Assembly (NCBI GenBank): GCA_027627225.1
Contig: CM051034.1
Span: 19,652,480 to 19,716,479 of the forward strand
DNA: 64,000 bases
Source: Congeria kusceri
Lineage: Eukaryota > Mollusca > Bivalvia > Myida > Dreissenidae
Direction of reading: 5' to 3'
Of the stretch, positions 31,584-43,549 are shown one piece after another. The position numbers and the translations under genes were made by a program. The first letter of the stretch is position 1; every line of letters starts with the position of its first letter. The notes under the pieces are model-generated. The model worked only from the letters and a program-made list of their open reading frames with translations. It searched no databases and was not told the DNA's origin.

Positions 31584-31945
31584 AAACCCATTTCTTTTTA
31601 AAGATATATTGTTCCTGATGTTTATTTTAAAATGGAAGATTACCTGTGTAATATCTTATTGTGACAGTTTGATTCCCTCTTTTATTTGATTTTATAAGGC
31701 ACGTGAATTTTAGCTTTAGTCCTCATGATAATAATATGTCTTATTTTTTCCTTTTCTTTAAATTAAATTTAATTTTTGTTTTATCTTTTAACACTTTTTT
31801 ATATTTCAATGTTAATACATATATTGTTCCTTTTAGATGTGTATATGTTGTTTTTTTTTATATACTTGTAAAGCACTTTTGAACGTATTTTATATATGAA
31901 AAGAGTGCTATATAAATTTGGTATAATAATAATAATAAATAATAA
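30037..31945 (+). mobile_element. 5'-truncated L2/CR1-like LINE with ATA-repeat 3' end
   Basis: It contains the RT domain and C-terminal region, then a 3' tail AAAGCACTTTTGAACG ... GAGTGCTATATAAATTTGG followed by (ATA)n at about 31920-31945. A short microsatellite 3' end without poly(A) is typical of L2/CR1-group LINEs. The endonuclease is missing. Three or more frame changes and one in-frame stop make it inactive. Confidence 0.88.
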
Positions 31946-32631
31946 TATTGTTTGAATGCACGGTAAAAATATGAATGCATTATTAAAGTTAATCAGGTAA
32001 TTTCAAAGTCTTCAGTTGTCATATGTGATATCCTTATAATTTATTCTTTTAGCACCTGCCCAATGTACTAGTACATAAGAAAATAATTAATGAGATCAGT
32101 ATACAAAGCGATCAAGAACAATGATTAGCAATGTGCTAAATTAAATGCCAATAGAGCTAGGACGGCTAACCAGCTATTGGGTCTACTTAATGAAATAATT
32201 TAGCATTTTTGATCATCAAACAAGGATTGCATAACAATTATTTACCGGCCGAAAGGGGTATTGTCAATGCTATGTATGTATTGTTTTTAGCAATAAACTT
32301 AATATAGAACAATCAACTTCCAGATATTCAAGCAACTTTATTGATCAATTTACAGCACAAGTGTTACAACCCAATTTATATAAAACAGCCTCTTTTCATA
32401 GGCAAGATGATACTGCTTGCAGTATCATAAAACTGGACATCTCTGAAAAAGAAAGGAAAATATATAATTATATTTTAAATACATGTATACGATTCAATTA
32501 ATTAATTGGTTTTACCTACATCGTATTATATGGCCGGAATACCCATAACAAAAGATAGGTAGTTTTAACATCATTAACCAATAATGAAAACAATGGACAG
32601 TGCAGATATGTATAGTGTGCATTGTACTTGT
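31946..32631. other. Intergenic AT-rich DNA
   Basis: No supported feature. Confidence 0.5.
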
Positions 32632-33625
32632 TAAGGTAATGCCTGATTACCAGTTGTTCTTTTGTATTTAAAGTCGTCACCAGAAATATTGTTGAGCTTA
32701 AACGACTATTTAATCGAAAAGGGCCTCAATGGGGCAACGTCTTAAACAATCTGAAATTTAGATATTTAAACTGGCATAACGGTTAAAACAGTGTATATGT
32801 AAAGGGAAAAGAGTGTACGCATTCTGAGATAAAAATCAATTTATAATATGGGTTGTGTTTGTTTGGCCCTTTTCCTGTTTACATTTTGACGTCAGAATTG
32901 TGAGCATTTCGTATAACCATAGTTTACACATGACTCCTAACCAAGCATGAAAACGCAATTGGTTAAAGCGCTGTCTGATGTAATTTCTTCGAAATTGCTC
33001 CTAAGTCGTGAGTTCGATACCCGCTTGAGGTTTTAATTTTTTCGGACTTTTTGCTAATTTGTTTTTATCAAATATATTATTGTCTTTTATATTATTTTTT
33101 ATTTATTTAATGCACATGTCTTAGTAAAGCGCATTTCTATCCAATAATATAGTTTATAGTTCAATAGTAAGCCAATTTTTCGATGACATAGTCCCTTTAA
33201 AGTACGTTTTTGCAGCCTTTAAGTATGAATATTTGCTCCAGAAGTGTAAAACTTGGCTATTGTGTAAGAGTACGGCTATACTACATATCGATAGTCATAC
33301 AATGGTATGAAATCAAACTATTAAAACCGCGAAAGAATGTTGTGAAATCTACAAGTCAACAACACACATACATACACTGTAACTTTAATAAAATTTTATA
33401 TGAAAAGTTATAGTCTTGAAATAAAACGCGTGATTACGTGAAATATTGGGCCACGACATGGGCATATTCTTGTGATGCAAAGCGGAAAGAAAGGTGTACG
33501 AACCATAGAAAAACATCCAGCATTTGTTTAAAAACCCGCAATTTCGAGAACCAGCTGTGTTTTGCCTCACTTAAAAGTAGCCAGAGTTCACTTTCCGACC
33601 TTCACCCTGCTTGTTCTGTATATAT
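32632..33625 (-). repeat. Right arm of the 0.5-kb inverted repeat, interrupted by a TTAA element
   Basis: Matches the reverse complement of 28735-29210, with the 495-bp family A element at 32702-33196 inserted. Outer similarity ends near TTCACCCTGCTTGTTCTG (33600-33625). Confidence 0.85.
32702..33196 (-). mobile_element. TTAA-flanked nonautonomous transposon (family A, copy A4) with internal tRNA-like module
   Basis: TTAA on both sides (32698-32701 and 33197-33200). The ends are imperfect inverted repeats: ACGACTATTTAATCGAAAA at one end and, in complement, AGGGACTATGTCATCGAAAA at the other. The paralogous arm at 29146-29149 has one TTAA and no insert, a natural empty site. The tRNA-like module lies on the plus strand at 32938-33035 with B box GAGTTCGATACCC. 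No ORF. TTAA duplication suggests mobilisation by a piggyBac-type transposase. Confidence 0.8.
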
Positions 33626-34030
33626 AATAAAATAATCATTGTTATTTGGGGTCAATACAATTTTACATAAATGCAACTTGTTCCATATTTAATAGAGTAT
33701 TATAGTTACGAAGTAAATACTATCTTACGAGTGTGGGTCAAATTATACACCGATATTGTCAAAAGACAAAAGACAAACGTTTCGTATTAATAAGAAAAGA
33801 AGCGATTTGACGGAAAATGGGATAATACGAATTATCACGGCGGTCCGGTGACTATTCGTATAATTGCAATAAATGTATCGACGGTTACACTTCATAATTG
33901 TTAAATTAATTCATTGTTTCGTCGTTAATCGTGATTTTAGTGCATTTCATTTGTTATTCGATTGCTTTTTCCATCGATATCCATTACCTATATGATATGA
34001 CCGTATCCTATTGCATCTAATTTTAAAGAC
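33626..34030. other. Intergenic AT-rich DNA
   Basis: No supported feature. Confidence 0.5.
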
Positions 34031-34369
34031 AGTTCAAGTACTATGGCTGTGTTGAACATGTATTTATCAAATGATATGACTACGGTCCCCTACAGGAAAA
34101 AAGTTATGACTGACAGACAGACCAACCGACAACTGCAGAACTATATGCCGCCTTTTCTTCGAAGAGAGGGGGAGGGGCATATGTTTCGTTCATTATTATG
34201 TGTTCAGATAAACATATTAATTTCAATGTATTAAGGATGGATAGTTATGATGAAGGAAACCAAGAGAATAAAATCAATATTGTACTAAATGAAACGCACA
34301 ATTCCATATTTATTACAGGTAGATAAGATCTATAGAACACAATTTTAAGAAAAATACACCCTCAGATAT

Positions 34370-34745
34370 CGTCTCATGACGGTACACATTTCCGCTAAGT
34401 ATTTCAACATCCATCCAGAAATTAGTTATTGACCAGGTACGAAAAGCAGATCCCATTTTTGACATTTTAACTCTAAGTGTGACCTTGACTTTGGAGGTAC
34501 GGGCCTGAATCTATTTTCAAAATCCATCAGAAAATGACAGAGTTATAGAGCGGACACGAAAAGCAGACCCCATTTTTGACCTTTAACCTCAAAATGTGAC
34601 CATGACCTTGAAGGTACGGACCTGGATCTTGCGCACAACACATCAACTTATGATGGTGAACATTTCTGCCAAGTTTTACCGGTAGGGGACTACTACAGGG
34701 ACAATAACAATGAAAAACACTTATCTGTGATCTTGAAGTTATTGT
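34370..34745 (+). repeat. Bivalve-type tandem repeat, unit about 116 bp
   Basis: ACGAAAAGCAGA-CCCATTTTTGAC ... TGTGACC-TGAC-TTG-AGGTACGG-CCTG occurs at about 34440 and 34556. A related single unit is at 55490-55600. Confidence 0.7.
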
Positions 34746-34759
34746 TTCTAACATGATTT

Positions 34760-36225
34760 GCCATATTTCATATGTTAGGCCGCTTTATACCGTATTTCTT
34801 TCAGACTAGATTGATTGTTAGTATTTATTTTAATCTTGTTTGTTTAATTATACACTGTATGTGCGTTGGCCAGTCATTGAATAGTCATATGGGGTGATAT
34901 ATCAAATAATTAATAATAATCAAATTTGAATTCAAGTTCATACCAACCAAATATGTCATAATTACTGGCCTAAAATAGGCTCACAAAACACGTGGATTTC
35001 GGACATAATTAGTATGTTTCCCAAATAAGGTAACATTCTCTTAACAAAACAACTTGGCCAGTTTAGGACAAAATTTAGTCTTTCCCGATTCACCCTGAAA
35101 CGAAACCATCAAACAATACGATAAGAAACTTTTTGCGATATGTTAAGGCCAAAAAAATCGAATGCCTATAGAGGAATGTCGACATTGTGAGGACTAGAGA
35201 AATATCAGGTTAATCTACACTTATATATAAATCTACACTTATATTACTTTAACATTAATAGTAGAAAAACATAAATGTATTGCCAGTTTTTATGCATACT
35301 AGTATAGTCGCATCTTTCTTATTTAAAAATGTGAAGTTGTCTATACTTCACATCATCATGTATAAGATTACAGATAACATAATAGTTTAAGAAATGATGT
35401 TACATTGTATTAAATGATCAAATATATATAGCAAGTATGGAAACTCGTATGTTATGGAAAACTGCGAATGCCAGTTATAAGAAATTTTCAGAGATTTCCT
35501 ACACGTAATAGTTATTTTTATTAGGACATACCTCAAGCAAGAAATAATAAATTCAAAAGACTTACATTCGCGTTGTCTACTTTGGGTTTATAATTATTAT
35601 CGATCATGTTGGTACAGTTAAATTACGGTTAAACAAGTAATCGCAAACACAATCGCGAATAAACGGGATATTTTTTTACAATCATAATAAAGACAAGAAA
35701 ATTTCGTAATCAAATAACATACTAAATATATGATAGTTATCAAATATAGTTAAATATTGTTTTTAAGAATAAGTCAAATGATACACAAATATAACTTTGA
35801 TACATTAAAAATAATTACATAAACATAGCGAGACAACTTTTTTGAAAGTGTGTTTACATTTTGCGTATAATTGCAAAATAAAGCTGTTTTCACTATACCA
35901 AACTTATATGTGTGCCCCTTTTGCAACCCAATAATAATAATGCTAAATATTTTTTATTATTACTGTACATTATATTCGCTTTTTATATGAAAGAATAATG
36001 TATCTTTGAAGATACATTTAACTAATATTCAAAACTAGTGACTATCTAAAAGGAAATATGAATAATGTAATTTAGTTTATAACTATGCATTAGATTTAAT
36101 TTACAATCAATGATATTTTGGGACGAAAATCCATATAACAGAGTACACAAACCCATGGCCAAATATAGTTGGCCTTTTGTTAACCCAACTACAATGAACC
36201 GTAATTAGAGATAGTGCACGGGTTA
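34760..36225. other. Intergenic AT-rich DNA
   Basis: No supported feature. Confidence 0.5.
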
Positions 36226-36307
36226 TATGCGGGTTCTTAGGCAAGAACATAGCCGTTCGCTATGGGATTTAGTAAAATACCTTAAAAATATGTTTTATCA
36301 TTATCAT

Positions 36308-36331
36308 AATAACAACATCAACATCAATAAC

Positions 36332-36364
<33 letters not shown>

Positions 36365-36420
36365 CATCATCATCATCATTATCATCATCAGCAGCAGCAG
36401 CAGCAACAACAACATCTATT
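36308..36420 (+). repeat. Compound microsatellite (AAT/AAC)n-(CAT)n-(CAG)n-(CAA)n
   Basis: AATAATAATAAT, then CATCATCATCAT, CAGCAGCAGCAG and CAACAACAAC in direct succession. The 69-codon ORF through it (poly-N, poly-H, poly-Q) is a by-product. Confidence 0.9.
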
Positions 36421-36436
36421 GTTTGTCAACCCTTAA

Positions 36437-37335
36437 AAGTGGTTATACTATTTTACCCTCAAAACCAAAGTCGTCAGCTTGCGACACTGTGTTATCAGAT
36501 GACTTTAACTAGAAAGTGCTGTCCAATATTAAACGACTACACTCCAATATCTTGTCAAAATACGCAAGATACTGAAAGACTGCCCGTCTAGTCTATTGTA
36601 CAGTGAGAACAATATGATGACGTCATGGCAATGTTTTAAATATTCTTGATCATATTGATGTTAAATAGTGAAATAAGAGCATTCACTTTTCCACAAACAT
36701 TGTTGAGAATCCCTCGTACATGAAACCTATTTGCTAATTTTCCATTGAGCCTAAAGTTGCTGCCAAGTAAATTGCAAGCAATAACATAACGGTCGGTCTT
36801 GTTGCGCTACAATTTACTCCCATGGCCCATTTCTTCACAATAACAATGAACATTAGCAGAGACAAAAGAAGCATTTTAGGTACCTTTTTGATATATAAAA
36901 GCATTCCAATGTTAAATACAACTAACCAAATCATTTAAGTGTTGAAAAATCTACACTAGAACACAATAATTAATCTTATTAGTTATATAATGAAACTTCA
37001 AAATTGACACAACCAATTAACATTTACGATAAACAATAGTCAATAGCTTTTCAATAAAGCAAATGTACACTTGTACATTAACATATCAAGTGGTTCATGA
37101 GAAGAAACTCACATTAAAAGCAGCGTAGATGTGACTTGTATTTTATAAACGCATTGAAAGGTTTCCAATCTATTAGTTTTATTTACAGAACATTTGACCA
37201 CATCTGTCATTCCAAATAAAAAAAAGATTTACTAAAATAATTAATGTTTCGAAAAATAACAGTGTTTGTGTAAGTGAAATCTACATAACATAATTTTTTA
37301 TAGAAGATCGATAAATAAAATATCAATCTCCAAAT
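36437..37335. other. Intergenic AT-rich DNA
   Basis: No supported feature. Confidence 0.5.
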
Positions 37336-37480
37336 GTGTCGAAACAAAGACCAGCAACATAGAAAGCGTTGAACTTATTGTACCCCTCGCTATTGAGATC
37401 AGACGGGCATCGTCCATATATACACTCTACACTGACGCGCCAATAAAAAAGGCAACTAAAGGGATAACGAAAATCGAAGC
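37336..37480 (+). pseudogene. Stray fragment of a GPCR third intracellular loop
   Basis: It aligns to 39862-40010 inside the intact GPCR: TCGAAACAAA, ATAGAAAGC-TTGAACTTA, GCTATTGAGA, CATCCATATATACACTC and GCGCCAATAAAAA in the same order and strand. It has small indels and no open frame. Only this loop region is recognisable, so it is the last remnant of a decayed tandem paralogue. Confidence 0.85.
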
Positions 37481-38440
37481 CCAAAACATCAAATAGTAGA
37501 AGTGACCCAAAATTAAGTAAAAATTCTTCTGTCCGAGCTTCAGTATGCCGTTTAGATCTGAACCAAATTAATATCTACAACGTTTTGTTTGTGTTGCCTA
37601 ACCTTTCAACCGCTTCCTGTTCGCTACACTACCAAATAATCCTTCTATATATCTTATATATATCTAAGAATATCTTGTATAAAACTGCATAATATATAAT
37701 ATGTGGTTTATTTATTGTAAGTTGTTTTTTTCTACATTCTCGATTTTATTTTCATATGCTCTTAAAGTTAAAATAGTGACACGACATGATTATAATCTGT
37801 ACGTTTCACTTATCAAGAGGCAAGATGAATCAACCGTTGGAATTCAAATCGATTTCCGATTACAATTGACCTTGTAATATCGATATTACTCATCTGACTT
37901 TCAAGTCATAAAAGTCCAAATTGGCAATGATGATTGATAAAGAATATTTCTACATTTAGATTTTAAAATGTATGATTTTATGTATATAAAATAATATCAT
38001 AATCAGCAGCCAGTAAACGTGTATTAACAAGTCAGTATATTTATCTACGTCGTGTGACCAATTGCATATACTAATATGTATACAACACGAACAACACATA
38101 CACTAAACTCACATATGGTTAAAATGGTGTCACCGCTAGGATGTTAACAAACGTCTATTCGATATTTCTAACATCCCTATCCCTTTATTTTACAATTTAC
38201 CTTTTAAGCGTTATTATATATGTATTATTATTATTTGTATTACTACCCAAGGTAAACAAATATCAAAAGCATAATTATATATTTGTATTCCTTATTTATT
38301 TTGCGACTTTAATATTATTCTGCGATTGGAATGTGTATGCAATATATGCTCTACATTGAATAAAACTGTTTAAATATAAGCAGTAAGAAACACCAGCCAA
38401 AGATTTGCCGAACTTCACACTTGGCCCCTAAGTAATCACA
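37481..38440. other. Intergenic AT-rich DNA
   Basis: A 72-codon hydrophobic ORF (38141-38359) is compositional and not supported as a gene. Confidence 0.5.
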
Positions 38441-38445
38441 TATAT

Positions 38446-38572
38446 AGAGAATACTAGTATAGTATTGAATACAGATATGTTTATTTAGCGAGGCTTAGAA
38501 AACCTAGGTTTTCGTGCCGAGCACATACACGTATCTGTATTCAACACTTTCTTGGTATTCTATTTATCCCAT
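38446..38572. repeat. Palindromic hairpin element
   Basis: The arms 38446-38482 and 38533-38572 are inverted copies (TATTGAATACAGATA versus TATCTGTATTCAACA). A second inner inverted pair is GAAAACCTAGGTTTTC (38508-38523), framed by GCGAGGC and GCCGAGC. No coding capacity; MITE-like. Confidence 0.7.
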
Positions 38573-39038
38573 CATTTTCTGTCCTTATTTTAAAAATAAA
38601 CTAAAGAAACTCACTGAATAACACGAAAAACATCAAATGACGTCACGAAAATAAACAACATGAGATCATTACAATGCGCGTGTTTGATGTATTCAACAAG
38701 GTGGAATACCGCTAAGTTTATCCCACAAGGTGTTATTTCGTCAATGCAGGCGTGATGAGGGTATAAATTCGTATATATATCAAATTGCACAAAGCAGAAA
38801 ACGTAAGTCTTATATCATGCAACACTCAATATAATTGCAGTTCAAGTGTTATCAATCGTACCAGGGGCGCTGACATCCGGAATCTACGCACTATGTCTCT
38901 TGGACGGAAATTTTTCTCAAGACGCAGTTTCAGTTGCGCCTTATAAATGCATAACAATTTGAGTGTGACTATTTATTCCATAAACGTAAAGGCCTCGTTA
39001 GTTGAAGAACTGCAAGATCATATAAACAGGATTACAAT

Positions 39039-40322
39039 ATGGCTAACAAAACAGCTGAGTTATTAAATGAAGAGATGCTTCCTAAATTTATCTGGCTTTT
39101 GGCGTTTACTGGATTGGAAATCATTGTTGGATTGATCGGTAATTTAGTCGTCATTTTAGTATTCGCTTTCTGCTACCACAAGTGCAGCTTCAGGTACTTT
39201 GTTTTGTGTTTGGCGTTTTTTGACATCTTGAGTGTCTTTACAACGATGACTGGCGAAATGATCACTCAAATATTCTGGTATATGTATCCACCTATTGGAA
39301 CGTTCTGTAAGATAAAGTCTTTCTGCAACATGTTTACTGTGTGTGGCGAAGCAATATGCCTTTTAACCATCGCTGTCGACAGATATAGGAAACTATGCAG
39401 ACCTCATGGGTGGCAGATACGTGCGCGAACAGCTTTGATATTATGTTTTTGCAATTGCATCTTTTCTGGAATAGTATCCTCACCAGTGCCGCTGATTTGG
39501 GGAATTCATGAGCATACTGATGAAAATGTAAAGGTTACAATAACCGTCTGTGAAAAAGACCAGAACTATGTTAAAAGTGGTGTCCATGCCTCTTACATAT
39601 ATGCTTGTGCTGCAATTATTGTTGGTGTTTTAACAGCTAACATCGCTCTTTATATACCAGTTACTCGCTTGCTCGTACAAAAAAGGTCAGCAGAGTGTCA
39701 GACTCCTGGCAGAAATGATCGAGCTCAAGATTCCGCTAAGGATTTAAGCAATTGCAATAACAAGGACGGTATTGCGAGTGAAGATCCAAACAAATCTGAA
39801 GCTAAACTTCAGACATCAGAGCTAGATGACAATGGTTTGTTGACTGGGAACAGATCCAAAGGTCTCGAAACAAATACAAGCACTATAGAAAGCATTGAAC
39901 TTAATGTACCGATAGCTATTGAGACGGCACAAGCAGCATCCATATATACACTCGACACGGACGACACTGATGCGCCAATAAAAAGGGCAATCAAAGGGAC
40001 AACAAAACCAATAAAAACAGAAATCGAAAGAAGAAACAAACGTCTACAAATTACAAAAGTACCGCTGGTACTGAGCATAGTTTTCATAATAACAGTTACT
40101 CTGTATATGGTCTTACTGGGCGCAATTGGTCAAAACGGTCATTTTCTGCACGAGCTGTCAGATGAGGCCAGAGCAGGCTTCTTCTTTGCGCTAAGATTAG
40201 TTTTCATCAACCATGTCATCAATCCGTTCGTGTATTGGTTCATGGACAGAGAGTTCAAGCATATAATTAAACGAGTAATTAAAAGATATTCTGCGTTTTG
40301 CCGGAACACCATACGCTATTGA
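39039..40322 (+). CDS. Rhodopsin-class G protein-coupled receptor, intronless, orphan
   Basis: 427 residues from an ATG in good context (A at -3, G at +4) to TGA. TM1 has GN (residues 34-35) and TM2 has Asp62. Cys90 before TM3 can pair with Cys171 in the second extracellular loop. The DRY motif is at 114-116 and TM7 has NPFVY (395-399). The third intracellular loop is long (about 209-338), polar and Ser/Thr-rich. TM6 (about 341-363) lacks the usual CWxP, so activation may be atypical. NKT at the N-terminus is a glycosylation site. The ligand is unknown; a single-exon gene with a pseudogene fragment nearby fits lineage-specific receptor expansion. Acts at the plasma membrane. Confidence 0.95.
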   Translation: MANKTAELLNEEMLPKFIWLLAFTGLEIIVGLIGNLVVILVFAFCYHKCSFRYFVLCLAFFDILSVFTTMTGEMITQIFWYMYPPIGTFCKIKSFCNMFTVCGEAICLLTIAVDRYRKLCRPHGWQIRARTALILCFCNCIFSGIVSSPVPLIWGIHEHTDENVKVTITVCEKDQNYVKSGVHASYIYACAAIIVGVLTANIALYIPVTRLLVQKRSAECQTPGRNDRAQDSAKDLSNCNNKDGIASEDPNKSEAKLQTSELDDNGLLTGNRSKGLETNTSTIESIELNVPIAIETAQAASIYTLDTDDTDAPIKRAIKGTTKPIKTEIERRNKRLQITKVPLVLSIVFIITVTLYMVLLGAIGQNGHFLHELSDEARAGFFFALRLVFINHVINPFVYWFMDREFKHIIKRVIKRYSAFCRNTIRY

Positions 40323-40454
40323 GATGGTCGAGCTTAAAATAATGAATTCAAATTGTTGTTGAAATTATATATATCTCAATGATCAATGATAGATGTATAG
40401 CAATATATATAATTATATTTGTAATATGTGGACAAAATTACTGTTTTCAAGACA

Positions 40455-40460
40455 AATAAA
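40455..40460 (+). terminator. Poly(A) signal of the GPCR gene
   Basis: AATAAA about 135 bp after the stop codon, in an otherwise unremarkable AT-rich 3' region. Confidence 0.45.
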
Positions 40461-40789
40461 AATGCATACAAACTCATATCAGAAATAAGATAAACTAAAT
40501 ATATCCCAATCATTTGTTATAACTAGTGTAAACAAAGTGATAGCATCATCTCAAGAGCTAAGTAAATATGACAATAACCGGTTAAATATGACACTACCAA
40601 GGATGGTATTACTAACGATATGATGGGGTGATATAATTATTTCCATTTGACGACATTTCAAGGCGGAAGAACGCTTTCACTTTAGAATTGCGGTCCGGCG
40701 CGCCGTTAGACCAGTCAACACCCCGGGTGCTTTTAATGTGGTGACCTTAGCTTGCGTTATAAGTATAGTCAACATTTTAAAAAAGAGAC

Positions 40790-41018
40790 GTGTCGTGTGA
40801 AAACAGGACTTAGTAAATGTGCGTAGTGTCGTCCCGGATTAGCCTGGGCAGTCCGCACAGGCTAATCTGGGATGGCACTTTCCGCCGACAGTGGATTTAT
40901 GTTTAGAAGAGACTTCCTTGAAACAGAAAATAACACGAAAGCGGAAAGTGCCGTCCCGGATTAGCCTGGGCAGTCCGCACTTTACGCACATTCATTAAGC
41001 CCGGTTTTCCAACGACAC
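40790..41018. repeat. MITE with nested inverted repeats
   Basis: Outer ends AAAACAGGACTTAGTAAATGTGCGTA and the complement of TACGCACATTCATTAAGCCCGGTTTTCC form terminal inverted repeats. Inside, GTCCCGGATTAGCCTGGGCAG occurs twice, and CAGGCTAATCTGGGA is its near complement. I recognise this as a very common bivalve repeat. No ORF. Confidence 0.8.
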
Positions 41019-41192
41019 TCCTCACATGTTGTTTTTATTGAATTTAGAAAAGTTTACAGGACGGATTAAATTTGCTAGAGGAATAGAAATTCATTATGTT
41101 TATTAGATAAAGGGGAGGGTTAAGACAAAATATAATATTTTTCTATATTAAACCAGAATTAGAGATCGTTGATAAATTTACACACCTAGAAA

Positions 41193-41530
41193 ATGTTTGC
41201 ACTGCTGGGGGATTCTGTTTGGTTATTGCAAGGCGTCGAAAATTTTGAAATGTTTATGAGTCTAGCTAAACAAAGAGTAAAAGGTGTTTTTATTCAAAAA
41301 AGGCGGACAGAATTAAATGATTTTACTAAAGTTAGGAAATATATACTTTTTGCGGATTTCAAATTTCAATCATATGTGTCAGATGTTAACATAAGTAAAT
41401 ATAGAATTGCTTTGTCCAGCTTAAGAATATCTGCACATAGATAAGACGTCGAAGCTGGCAGATGGCATAAACCTGTATTTAAACCACACAGTGATAGAGA
41501 ATGTATTGTATGTAAATGTACTTGAAGATG
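41193..41530 (+). pseudogene. LINE C-terminal remnant
   Basis: SDVNISKYRIALSSLRISAHR resembles the conserved RxALxxLRxSxHxLEIExGR block near the C-terminus of invertebrate non-LTR polyproteins. After TAA at 41442-41444 the same frame continues DVEAGRWHKPVFKPHSDREC, confirming a nonsense mutation in an old copy. Confidence 0.6.
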
Positions 41531-41689
41531 CTTTTCACTTTCTGTAAATATAGAAATAAGGAAACTCCAGAGGCATCACCTAGAGAGAAACCCTTATTAC
41601 CATCCGCTGGTCCTTTATATAAGGACTTGAGACAACTAGAACTCTGCGAGTCAGATGTGTCGCCTGACGGGGCATAATTCAAATACGAT

Positions 41690-42213
41690 AAAAGCAATTA
41701 TGCCTTAAACTGACCTCAACCTTTCTTTTATGCCTACTAACACTTCCCAAAAGTTTCATAATGATTACCCAAAACATTCTCAATGTATTGTCTGCACAAA
41801 CTAAAGGGGACGCCGACGCCGCCAAAGTAACCCCTATATGTCGTCTTTTCATTCAAGAAAACTTCTTAACGAATTTTTATTATTCTAGACCAAATATTCC
41901 AAAATTTGTATACTTTTTATGTCACATAATGCTTTTATTTAAACAACTCGTTCTGTATTAACAATATGTTTACAATGCAATACAAGTAAGAGATAAATTT
42001 TATAAATAGTATACATCAATTGATATCAGTATGCTGTTTGTACTTCTCGATGAACTAGTCAAACATGTTCTTTGTTTAAACCACACAATTATATATTTAT
42101 GTTAACATTATCATGTTTTCGTTTATTTGTTGTTTTTTGCCTGTCTTTTATATGGTAAGAGTGTGAATGTATGTAACATTGGTAAATTTATTCATATCAA
42201 TATTTAAATCATA
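41690..42213. other. Intergenic AT-rich DNA
   Basis: Contains only a common bivalve repeat tail (GGGGACGCCGACGCCGCC at about 41807). No gene seen. Confidence 0.45.
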
Positions 42214-42215
42214 TA

Positions 42216-42909
42216 CACCAAAACCCCGCTTTACGACCACCTCGATTTTACGACCACCCCGCTAAAGCGGACACTTTTTAAAAGACCCGATTGTTTCCCT
42301 ATATATTTCAATGGTCGCAAACCCCGATTATACGGGCACCCCGCAATTCCGTATTACGACCACTAATCCCAGACCGTACATACCAAATAATGCTGAAAAT
42401 AACCCCGTTATTGCGACCAGTGTCATTTGGTCGTTGACACTTGACATCATCAGTTAACGACATATGCCGTGGAGATAACATAATGCTTTGCGGTATAGTA
42501 GGAGCGTGTGAAAAACAATATTACAAATGTTTTGATAAGGGATTAGCACATCGACTGTGTATCAGATTACGTTAATTGACACTAGCTGACAGCGTGTAGC
42601 ACTGGTGCATGCTGACCCTTAAATGGGCTTAGTTAATCAAGTTTTATTTATTTTCTTACTAAATGAACGGTTCACACATGTATCCATAACTATAAGTTAC
42701 ATAATCTCTATTCAATAAAACATATTATTGAAAACAAATATGAAATGTTCGTTATCTATTGATTATTCATTATTTTCATGAAAAAAAAATACACAAACGT
42801 GTGCATTTACTGACTCGGTGATCTGCCGGACCTCGATAATACGACCACCCCGCTATTAAGACCACTTTTATTAAGACCACCAAGTGGTCGTATTAGCGGG
42901 ATTTTACTG
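42216..42909. mobile_element. pogo/Tigger-like nonautonomous element (MITE)
   Basis: The right end on the minus strand begins CAGTAAAATCCCGCTAATACGACCAC next to TA. The left end begins with the related CACCAAAACCCCGCTTTACG next to TA. CAGT followed by CCGC/CCTCG-type ends and a TA target is characteristic of pogo-family Tc1/mariner elements. GACCACC motifs repeat internally and no transposase ORF is present. Confidence 0.6.
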
Positions 42910-43247
42910 TACTATGCATAGTATCATACTTTTGCATGATTATTCTCTGATGTGTTAATGTAACACTGTTTATCATCAAATTATATTATTCATGGTCCAA
43001 TAGAGATATGATAGATTATAATTTGGGGTGTACATTTCGCAATTAGTTCGATATGCAAAAGCTTGCTCATGAGCATTTACTGACTCGGTGATCTGCCGGA
43101 CCTCGATAATACGACCACCCCGCTATTAAGACCACTTTTATTAAGACCACCAAGTGGTCGTATTAGCGGGATTTTACTGTACTATGCATAGTATCATACT
43201 TTTGCATGATTATTCTCTGATGTGTTAATGTAACACTGTTTATCATC
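42805..43247 (+). repeat. Recent segmental duplication containing the MITE right end
   Basis: 42805-42977 and 43074-43246 are essentially identical (from GCATTTACTGACTCGGTGAT to ACACTGTTTATCATC). The 96-bp spacer 42978-43073 is itself repeated at 44430-44525 with one difference seen. Confidence 0.92.
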
Positions 43248-43549
43248 TAAATGTATACTCATGTGCATTATAGCCTCGATGTATTTAGAATAAACTGTAA
43301 ATTGTATTTATGTTGTTGTTGTTTTTATAATTATATTTTCTTTGTTCCGTGTTTCCTGCTGTTTACGTTGTTGTACTTCATTTGGTTACGTGCCTTAAAT
43401 AAGTGTCAGTGTTAATATAGAGAATATAAAGGCCTCCACGGATAATACATAAAATAAAAGTGTTATAGCTCGATTAAGGTTTACAACATTCTTTACTAAT
43501 CATATTTTTGATGAATATATTATTTGGACTTGCTTAGATTTATGTTCAG

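Noticed and set aside
36227..36436. Poly-Asn/His/Gln ORF
   Set aside because: Translation of a compound trinucleotide microsatellite without other coding signal.
38141..38359. 72-residue hydrophobic ORF resembling a two-pass membrane protein
   Set aside because: AT-rich sequence yields Leu/Ile/Tyr-rich frames by composition; no homology or promoter evidence.
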